Both the position numbers and the translations under genes were made by a program. A DNA stretch of 64,000 bases, taken from NCBI RefSeq assembly GCF_009870125.1, contig NC_046679.1, positions 14,322,001-14,386,000 on the forward strand, in the 5' to 3' direction. Positions 12,418-22,700 of the stretch are shown here, piece after piece (the first letter of the stretch is position 1; each line of letters starts with the position of its first letter). Under the pieces are notes generated by a model that ran no database searches, was not told the DNA's origin, and saw nothing but the letters and a program-made list of their open reading frames with translations. Origin of the DNA: Drosophila pseudoobscura (lineage: Eukaryota; Arthropoda; Insecta; Diptera; Drosophilidae).

Positions 12418-12460
12418 TAGTGTGACCATCTCAACTCTACGACACTTGGTCACACAAAAT
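12418..12460. promoter_or_regulatory. Pair of Motif 1 sites in opposite orientation
   Basis: TAGTGTGACCA (12418-12428) is a perfect YGGTCACACTR site on the minus strand. TGGTCACACAA about 22 bases further right is a one-mismatch site on the plus strand. This arrangement suggests a divergent promoter serving the small minus-strand frame and possibly the PAQR4-like gene. Confidence 0.45.
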
Positions 12461-12719
12461 CAGAGGCTGCCATACCGCCAGTAATTGTTAAAAAGAAGTT
12501 AAATTTGAGCTCGAACGGTTATTTAAAAAGATGTTGATGACATTTTTTCTTGAACATTTAAGCGTTGTTATAAAGCTGATCCAAACAGCTGCTTGCTTCA
12601 AAAAGTTCTGTGCGCCTGCGCTGCTTTTTCTTTGGCGCCCAATAAAAATACTGGCCATTTCATTCAATTGCATAACAAAACGCAAAAATAACGGTATCGT
12701 TATCGTGTGCGTACGCTTC

Positions 12720-13649
12720 TCAGTCAGATATTGACGTGCTTGCACCAAGCGTCGTGTGTGCGCGGATACTCGACTCGCCCACAGTCCACACGGGGCCACG
12801 CTCCCTCCGTCGTGCTGCAAAAATCTCACTTATCAAAGATTCAGCTGTAAATCGACATTCGGCCACAATCCAAATGGCTAAATAATTGATTAAGCGTGCC
12901 GCCCCAAGCAGCATGCCTCCCTTACGTCAAAACAGCAACTTCAGCCGCAGAATTAGCCAGAAAATCGCTGCTTCATAGCATCGGTCCGAAAACGTGTTCA
13001 CTCGACCCCCTACCCCGCAATTATCGTGCTTCTTCCGCAACGCTTCCGTAGTAAATCCACATTTTCCGTGGCCAGGCAATCCTTTTTGGGGGCTAAGACA
13101 ACGGCTAAGAGATTCGCATCGCACCGTATCGCGTCGCAGAAACGTGTACACGCGTCGTCCAATGGCAAAAGTGAGTAAAGCTTATCGATTTTTACTGGCG
13201 CGGCGCTCTTTCCTCTCCTTTTCGCCTCCTCGCGGAACGAACGAAGCCTGTGGGAAGTGTCCGGGGGCCTAATCAAAAAACTCGCGTGATTCACATGAAA
13301 TATATACACACACACACACACACTGATAGTTCCGAAACACACAGATACGCGAATAAGCACACGCACACACACACAGTGATACAGAGGAAAAGACGCAGGC
13401 CTTTTTGGGTCACGAGGCAAGCTGTGTGTTGACATTGGTCCTGGTCTCGTTTTCCCACACAGGCAAAGCACGTGCTTTTTTTAATATTTTTTTTTTTTTG
13501 GCACAACTTTTATATACATACATACGTAACCGTTTTCCGCTTGCGTCTCTCGGCCTCTGTCTCCGTCTCTGTGCAACGTTTTTATTGCACTGCGCTCTAT
13601 TTTACAATTCATGACGTTCGTTGGCTTTCCCTTTCGTTTGCCTTTCAGC
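12720..13649 (+). promoter_or_regulatory. Probable promoter and 5'UTR intron of the PAQR4-like gene
   Basis: TTCTCAGTCAGA at 12717-12728 matches the Drosophila initiator TCAGTY, so transcription could start near 12722. No TATA box sits 30 bases upstream and I see no downstream promoter element at +28. A plausible non-coding first exon runs to GCAAAA|GTGAGTAAAG near 13169. The acceptor TGCCTTTCAG near 13649 would begin the exon holding the ATG at 13724. The intron carries CA repeats (about 13308-13323 and 13362-13375). The assignment rests on motif positions only. Confidence 0.4.
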
Positions 13650-13723
13650 TGGTGTTGGCGGCACTTTAGAGAATCAGTTGGAAGCGACACCACCGAACGC
13701 CACACGCTTAACCGGAAGGAGGC

Positions 13724-16700
13724 ATGGACACCGCTGCTGCCGCCGCCGCCGCCGTTGTCGTTGACCTGAGCTCCGAGGGCAGCGGCAAATCAAAGCTCCT
13801 GAGCAGCCCCATCCCCAGCCCCGGTACCACCGGGCCCAGCATCCCACATCCCAGCTCCACATTGAAGCCCAAGCCAGTGACGGGCTACACTCTAGCCGTG
13901 GCACCTTCCGCAGCTGCATGCAGCGATCAGGATCAGGCGGGCAGCACCGTGGAGTCCGTAGCGGACACGCCACCGCCAACGCCGCCTTCCAGCACGGACC
14001 GCATCGGTGCGCAACGGTGTCCGGGCAACGATGTTATTGGGACTGGGGCTGGGGCTGCTCCCGAGCCCCTCAATGCCGCTGATGCCCATCCAATGCCTTT
14101 GAACGGAGGCCTCCTGTGCAAGGAGGCAATCACAGCGGCCGCCTCGGAGCATGGTCAATCCGGCCCAACATCAACGTCTTCCGCTAACGCTTCCACAACG
14201 CCAATGTCTGCCTTGCTAACACCAGCTGCAGCTGCACCTGCAACGGTGACCATATCCACGGAACAACCATCTGCAGTAGCGCCTGGCGGGGCAGCTCCAG
14301 GAACTCCAGCAACAACCACCACAACGACGACCACAAGTACAAGCCATGCTCCACCGGTGGGTGCCGCACCGTCATCATCTTCCTCATCATCGCTGAACAG
14401 CGTCTGCAATTCCCGTTCGCGTTCCAGTTCGAGCTCCGTGCCGAGCACGGGTCCGCTGTTGCAGTGGCAGGACATGCCCCAGTATTTGCAGTTCAATCCG
14501 TATGTGCTCCGTGGCTACCGTCCCCTGCAAACCTTCAAGGGCTGCCTGCTGAGCCTCTTCTACTGGCACAACGAGACCATCAACATACTGACACACGGTG
14601 AGTGCACACTACCACAGCCACCACTACCACTACTACTAGCTATTGCTCTTCCTCCCTGCAATACCTGCCCTCCCACACGCCAAATGTCACATCACACTTG
14701 TTTCTTGCTCATTTATCGATCCATGCGAATGCCAATACCTCTCAGTGGCTTTGAAATTCGTAGCTCGTAACAATCACGGTCAAAGCCAAGTGCAGGCGGG
14801 CCACATAAATAGAATGAACCTCGGTCTAAAGCTGGAACTGGCACAGGGCCTGGGCCTGGGGCTGGGGCTGGGGCTGGGCTGGGGTTACGTTGCGGTTGCA
14901 AGCCAAAAGAAAGAATGAACATGTTCCATGGAATGCAGCTGCGGCTGGAGCGCTTTAATGGTAGAATCAATTAATTAGAATCAAAAAATCACTTATATAA
15001 GTCTACTATACGATACTCCGAATGTTAGTAGAGCATACACTTCTGGCGGGGATTCATGGGGGAGTCGACGGGACAGTTGAACTCCTTGGAGAACTCATCA
15101 AAGTTGGACAGCGGTCCGATAACCCGAAATTTACCGGGCACGTGCTGGTCGGTGGACACCTGTATGGCCTTCACCCTCGGATGGGCATCGTTGCACCAGA
15201 CCTGACCATAGCTTATGAAGAACAGCTGCTTGCTGTTGTAGTCCATTGTGGGGAGGGTCTCCTTGAGCAGTGCCTCGGAGCTGTTGGGCCTCGACAGCAG
15301 GTTATCGTGCCATTTGCGATAGGCGGTGTAGGCGAGACGCACTCCTCCGTTGTCCGCTATGTTCTCCGACTGCGAGACGGACTTCTTGAGGGGAATGCCG
15401 TCGTAGACATAGCCGCCGTACTGTTCCGTGAAGCACGTCTGACGATCCAGAAAGTTGTTGGCGGACGTCTGGTCCCACCAGTCGTGGAACTGGCCACGGG
15501 CATCGAACTTCCGGCCAGAGTCGTCGAAGCCATGGATCAGCTCGTGGCCAATGAGCACCGCCAGGGAGCCGAACATGATGGCGCTGGGATAGGCCTTGCC
15601 CCACAGGTAGAAGGGCTGCAGCAGGGCCACCGGCACCTTAATGGCGTTCTCCACGAGAATGTTGGCCGGCGTGTAGCTGAGCAGCTCACCCGCCTCCAGC
15701 GGCTTGGCCGGCTGATGCAGCTCCTCGCGCATTTGCTTTACGCCCAGGATGGTGGCCTGTCGCAGATTCTCCACGTAGTCGGCGCTCTGCAGGTTCAGTC
15801 CGGCAAACTCCTCGGTGAAGTTGTGGTCCGCGTAGGAGTTCACCTGCAGCGTCATCGCCTCGAGCTTCACGATTGCCTTTTGGCGGGTGGGGCGGTCGAT
15901 CCAGTCCAGCTGCTGGCTGGAGTGCAGCGTCTCGTTGAAGGTGGACTTGAGTTGCCTCCACATGTCCTCGATTTGCCGGGCGGTCTCGTCGTTTTTGTTG
16001 CTGCGATAGATCATGTTGTCCAGGTTCTTGGCGAAGCTCTTTTTGGTGAGACCGATGCACATCTCCTTCTTGCTCTCCGCCGACGTGGCAGCCGTCACGG
16101 CAAAGTCCTTGATCATGCTGTAGAATATGTAGTTGGCCACAACGCGCTTCGGCGTGCGCTGGATCACCTGGATGAGGTTCCGCTGATAGTCCGAGTTGTA
16201 CTCGTAAATCTGGTCAGTGGTCTTGACCTCGTCGCCCATGCTGACCGACACAAATCGCTCAATTTCCAGCGTGGGCGCATAGCGCTTGTGCATCTCGGCC
16301 ACCGTCATCAGTTCTGTCATGGCGGCAATGTCCGCGCCATCGCTCTCATCGGCGAGGCCACGGGCCAGATCCACCTCAAAGTCCAGCAGCTCCTGGGCCG
16401 TTGCTTTGGCCAGTTCCTTCTCGACGCCCAGAAAGCGCTCCATTGTGCGCTGCATGCGGTCCCGAAGGGCCAGGCGATAGGTCAGGGTCCTGTTGTCCAG
16501 ATACATGCTGCGCGACTCGAGGGGGAACTCCTGCTGGCCGACATACAGCCTGTTCAGATGATTGTTGGCAAAGTCCTTGGTCACTTCGATGCTGAGGATG
16601 GAGCCCACTCCGTAGCGGTAGTCCATGCGGGCGGCCGTATCCAGCCAGTCAAAGTCCGCCTCCTGCCAGGAGGACCCCTCCAGCACGGGCATGGAGCCGA

Positions 16701-19700
16701 ACTCGGCGATCAGGCTCTTCAGCTTCTGCGCATAGGTGTCTTTCAGCTCCCCCAGGCGCGTGCAGGACTCGTAGAAGTGCTTCACCTGAATATCCTCGCG
16801 CGTGTCCTTGGCACCCGGCGCACTGGTGAGGATCAGCGCCAGCTTGCGGTTGAGGGCTTTGGTCAGCGTCTCGAACAGTCCGGTGGTGTACTCACTCAGG
16901 CTCACGGCCGAATTGATGCGCGACCAATTGCCGCAGGCAAAGGCGTAGAAGTCGGTGCACGGATCGGCCCTCTGATTCATGAAGCTCTTCATTTCGGCGG
17001 CCTTGGCCAACCGCAGCAGCTCCCTCATATACGGCGTGTCCTCGTTCAGCTGGTGCTCCTCCCCGGCCGCAGGCGCCGCCTGGCCGCAGCTCAGCAGCAC
17101 GGACAGAGTGCACAGGACGTGCCCTACAAGGTAGATAGTATGAAGCGCTCGCATCTTGGGCCCGTTGCTTCTTGGTTCGATTTGTATAGTCGACTAAACA
17201 ACAGAGCCCCAGATGATGCACACCAGTATCATCCAGAGGCCAGCGGCCAGAGCTGTGCCTCTGTTCTCGGTAAAAAGTCCGACCCCGGGGGTTATCTCCC
17301 ATCTCCCACAGCGCTGCCCCAGTTAGTGATGACGGCGTGAATATTTGTTGTTTGTGCAATTGAATGAATGCCTTTCCCCCCATTAGTGCGATTCCCCAGA
17401 ATTTGCAATTGTACGGGCGATATTTTGAAATCTGAAGCCACATACAGTATTACTTACCGAAGAGTTACTTCAACTCAGATCCGATCTGAAAACGTGATAA
17501 AAACGTGCCAAGTTGTAGACCATTTTTCATTTACAAAATTTTATAAGTTAATTTAATAAAGAAACGCCTTTAAAAATTGACCAATCTCTTAGAAAATTTA
17601 TTAATTTGGGATAAAATTATGTTTCTTTTGAAAATCGCGTTGTAAAAACTCTTAAAACATTGTGTTTTTTTTACATATGGAATTTATTATTTGTGGCGCT
17701 AGATAAAATATTTAATAAAAATTCCAAATTCCAGAAACATGTATATTGTCCCCTAAATTCTTAAACAGTTCTCTCTACTCGACGTCGATGTCGGCGTTGC
17801 AAAATTCTCCCAATCGCTTGTATGGTTTCTCTTTGTTGCTCTCCATTAAACGTTATACCGGAATACACACCACCTTATTAAGGCGCGGAATATAGAACAC
17901 AATCACGAGTTGATGCTGAAGTGTGTACACACTCGCCAAGGCATTTACATACATAAATATATCCAAAACGAAGAAAAAAGTAACGAATTCTAGTGAAAAT
18001 TCACTTCGAATTTTATATATGTAACTATTAATTAACATGTACATACATATGTGTGTATGTTTCAACTTTTAAAAATCAGTTTCACGAATACGCACTATAT
18101 TACTGTATGCAAAATATAGTGTGTACCCACTGTAATAGGTGAGGTGTGTACACATGACGCGCACAGCTTTCGAATTTCCATTCAATCGGCCATTGATCGC
18201 AACGCAATAAAATTGATATTGAGCAATTAATTTGTTAATGTTAATTGTTCGCTGAGTGATCAAGTGCCGCGGGCTTTTCTCCAAGTGCTTGCCAAGCAAC
18301 GTGAACTGCGATCTAATCACGCTCTCCCCACTAGCCGCCGGAGACGATACGACTTGGGAGACCAACGACCAGCCATGGTGATAAGATGGGAGAGAGTGGG
18401 AGCTTGGGGCTTAGGCTCTCTCTCTCTCTCACTGGGGCTCTGACTCAATCTCAGCAAGGTTTACATACGTACGGAAGTGCGTTGTGTACGGGGAGTGCTC
18501 TATTATTGCCACTTTCAGTTGCCCGTCGAATGTTCGCCATGGAGAACGCTTCTCCTGCTGCTACTGCTGCTAGCCAGCTCGTGCTGTTGATTTTGATTGC
18601 TGGGACTGGGAGTGGCCAGGGTCATCTGCTCTCCCAGCCCGCGATGGAACTACGCATTCAGGCCCAGGAACAGCTCATCTCGCAGCACAACGACAGCGCC
18701 TATGTGCAGCGTCTGATGCGACTGTCCAAGGCGGCCGAGATGCGAAACTATATGCAGACGGAGCTGGAGCCCTGCGACAATTTCTACGACTACAGCTGCG
18801 GCAACTGGCCCAAAATCAATCCCGCCAATACAGCAAGTCCGCGCGAGACCAACTACGAACAGCTGCTGGTCAAAGGCTACCACCACAAACAGCAGCGCCT
18901 GCTTCAGCGTCCGGCTGACGCTGCCACCGATGCGGATGAGCTGCTCAAATTGAAGGAGTTCTATTCCAGCTGCCTGCACTACCGCCAGACGCCGCTGCCT
19001 GTGTACCGCGAACAGTTGCTGGAGATTGCGGCCGAGTTTGGGCATATGCCCGTCCTGGCCTTGCCGGGTCAGGAGTGGCCCGCCGACGACTTCGATTGGG
19101 TAGCCACCGTGGCCCACATCAAGCGGAAGTATGGCCTGGATATCATCCTACGCCTGCAGGTGTCTCCTGCGGGCATCTATGTGGGGCAGCCGCAGCAGAT
19201 CCTGCCACAGCCCAATCGGCAGGCAAGAGCTGCCACCATAGCGGACCAGCTAGAGCGGCATTTGGGCGTGGAAACGGAATTGGCACGGAACACTTCGCTG
19301 GAAATCACGAGAATGGAAGATTTGGTGGCCCAGCATATGAGGGATCTTCCAGTGGGTGTGCTGGCGCGTCCACGCACCCCCGAGGAGTTGGATGCCCCCT
19401 ACTCTGAAGCCTTCAATCTCACCCAGTACATTGAGCTTGTCCTCGAGCGGCCATTGAACCCCAACGATACTCTCTACGAGCATGTGCCCAGCTATCAGGC
19501 GCATCTGCTGGGTTTTCTGAGTAACACTACGCCCCGGGAGCAGGCCAACTATATCTTCCACGAGCTGCTGCAGCACTTTTACTACGAGTGGAGTGGTTCC
19601 GTGGTGGAGCACTGCATGTCCAAGACGAGGAGCCTGTTCCCCGAGCTGCTCGACAACATGGTCCTGGGGGAGTACGGCGATGCAGCCACTCTTAGCGACA

Positions 19701-22700
19701 TAGAGGCCGTCTGGCAGCAGATCAAACGCAGCTTCCGTGACCTACTGGAGAACGACACCGCCGACTGGTTGGCCTTGGCCACACGCACCCAGTTGCTGGA
19801 ACAGATCAATGCCACTCGCCTGCTGATAAACGGGCATGGAGATGTGAATTTCACACAGACCTATGAACGATTGGAGCTAAGGCCCCGCGACTATCTGCAG
19901 AACCTGCGGGCCGTGCTCAGTCACGACAGTCTGAAGACCAAATTGTCTGCGGCCCCATTGACAGTGGCCAGCTATGATCCCGTGGAGAAGCGTGTCCTGT
20001 TGCCAGTGGCCCTGCTGCAGCCGAACTACCTGTGGTCCCGCTACTACCCACGCGCCCTGCGCTACGGGAGCTTGGGCACTCTGCTCGCCCACGAGTTGGC
20101 CCACAGCATCGAGGATGTCTCCCACTGGGATGCCACGTCGATAAAAGAATACCACAAGCGATGGGCCTGCTTCAAGGAACAGTACGGACGCCTCCGGCTC
20201 AATGGAGAGTATTTGCCGAAGAGCGATCTGCAGGCGGAGAACATAGCCGACAATCTGGCTGTGCAGGTATCCTACCACGCCTACTCCAAGTACCTGGCTG
20301 AGCTGGCCCCATCCGCCCTGTCCTCGGAGCGGCTGCCACAGATGACCCAGAGTCCGCGGCAGCTGTTCTTCATCAGCTACGCACAGTTCTGGTGCAACGA
20401 TGCCAATGAGCGGTTCCGCGACAGGGTATCCCTACTCGTTTCGTACACACCCAATGCCCTGAGGGTGCTGGGGGCACTCTCCAACCTTGGAGCCTTTCGG
20501 CGGGACTTTGGCTGCAGCAGTGGCAGTCCGATGACCTCCTCCCAGAAGTGCCAGCTGTACGGCATCTCCTTGGATTAGTTGAGAGCCCTTCGAAGGGAAC
20601 ATATTCTCGAATGAAATATATTTTTATAAACAAGAACAAGCAGCTTTTTAATAACTATATAAAATAGAGAACATTTATTAATTGTATGCTAAATATTTGC
20701 ATCCTCCAGGATTAAGTCCTCATTATATATGTATGTAATATGACGGGGGCACGAACCTCGGTCTGCCATCCTTTCGGAGGAACTGCGGCTCCTCCCATTT
20801 CACTCCCTTTTATGCAAATGATTGTGTCAAAAAATATGTTTTGATGAATTTCTTAATCCTTTTTTATGTGGCCTTGCCACATCACAGGAATAACTGATTT
20901 TTTTCAAATTAGAGGGCTCCAGACTGACCGAAAAATATGAAGAAAAGTTACCAGATAGGTGAAAAATATTACGCAGCAAAAAATTCTTCTTCATCTTTGC
21001 AGGCGAATATTTATAACGAAAACTGCTTTAAAATCAAACCAAAAGCTAATAATAAAATAAACGCAATGGCCTACATCGCAAATAAGACGAATCTCTTGCG
21101 CGCTATCGCTAAGCGGGGTTTAGCCTTCTGCCCACGCCCCGTGGGGGACATCTCCGCCGTGAGTGTGAAAGTTCTGGAGAACAAATTGGTTGTGGCCACA
21201 GCGGATGCCACCGTGCCCGTCTCGCGCGTGTCCGTCGTGCTGGGAGCTGGGTCTCGTCACGAGACCTACGATACCCTGGGAGCTTCCCATCTGCTCCGCT
21301 TGGCCGGAGGACTGAGCACCCAGAACTCGTCTGCTTTCGCCATTGCCCGCAACATTCAGCAGGTCGGCGGCACCTTGACCGCCTGGAACGACCGCGAAGT
21401 TGTCGGCTACACCGTGGAGACCACGGCCAACAACGTGGACACCGGTCTGCGCTACCTGCAGGACCTGCTGCAGCCAGCCTTCAAGCCATGGGAGATGATG
21501 GATAATGCCAAGACTCTGCACAACCAACTGTATGCTGTCACCCAAGAGCAACGCGCCATCGAGCTGGTCCACAAGGCTGCCTTCCGTACCGGCCTGGGCA
21601 ACTCCATCTACATCCCCACTTTCCAGCTGGACAATCTTTCCTCTGAAAGCCTGCTGCACTACGTGGCCAACAACTTTTCGGCCAGTCGGGCTGCCGTTGT
21701 TGGCGTTGGTATTGACAGCAGCACTCTGTCGGACTTCGCCCAGATCCTGGAGTTCCCGAACGGCGGGGCAAAGACTGCATCCGCCAAATATTTTGGGGGC
21801 GATGCCCGCAAGGAGACCAACGGACAACGTGCCACTGTCGCCGTTGCTGGTCTGGGCGGCTCCATTGCCAAACACAAGGAGGCCCTTGCCTTTGCCGTGC
21901 TGGAGCAGGCTGTGGGCGCTGGTGCAGCCACTAAGCGCGGAAACTCTGCGGGACTGTTCGGCGAGGCTCTCAACTGTGCAGGCGGCTCGAGCCCCAGCTC
22001 TGTTAGGGCTCTGAATAGCACCTATTCGGATGCCGGACTCTTTGGCTTCGTGGTGTCCGGCGATGCCAAGGAAATTGGCAAGACCGTCGAGTTCCTGGTT
22101 CGCGGTTTGAAGTCTGCTTTGGTTTCGGAAAAAGATGTGACTCGCGGCAAGGCCATGCTGAAGGCCCGCATCATCTCGAAGTATTCCTCCGATGGTGGTC
22201 TGATCAAGGAGATCGGGCGCCAAGCGGCGCTCAGCAGAAACGTCTTGGAGGCTGACACTTTGCTGTCCGCCATTGATGGCATTACCCAGAAGCAGGTCCA
22301 GGTGGCTGCCAAGAAGGTGGCCGACTCGAAGCTATCGGTCGGCGCCATTGGAAATCTACAGAACGTGCCCTACGCTGCTGATTTGGTTTAAATAGAAAAA
22401 CTCGCCTGTTATCCGTAAATGTAACGACTAAAAATAAACTTATTGCAAAATGTATGAATTATATGGAGTATTCATATTACGAGGGCGCCTTCACACCTTT
22501 TGTTCCATATTTTGTAACTTGGAAATCTCTTTTCTTCTTGCAGCCATACCCATCATCTATATACTGGCCATTGTGCCCGGTCTGATGCCCTGGGACAGTG
22601 GCTACAAGTTTCTGTCGTTCTGCCACGTCTTCGGATCGGTGGCACCCTGGTGCGGCAGCTTCGTCTACCATCTGTTCATGAACATCGAGAAGGGCGAGAA

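Noticed and set aside
15022..17340. 772-codon open frame on the plus strand, opposite the first neprilysin-like gene
   Set aside because: It is an exact antisense mirror of a well-supported M13 protease frame. GC-biased third positions make the antisense frame stop-free. The peptide shows no domain and is Leu/Val/Gly/His-biased as such shadows are.
18386..18538. Upstream ATG of the second neprilysin-like frame
   Set aside because: The added residues do not form a signal peptide, whereas ATG 18539 (or 18530) does. The CT repeat there suggests untranslated leader.
20937..21065. 43-codon upstream extension of UQCR-C2 from an earlier in-frame ATG
   Set aside because: Not like a mitochondrial presequence. 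The 441-residue form has the family length and a better start context.
21120..22223. 367-codon minus-strand frame across UQCR-C2
   Set aside because: Antisense shadow of a coding gene; no protein features.
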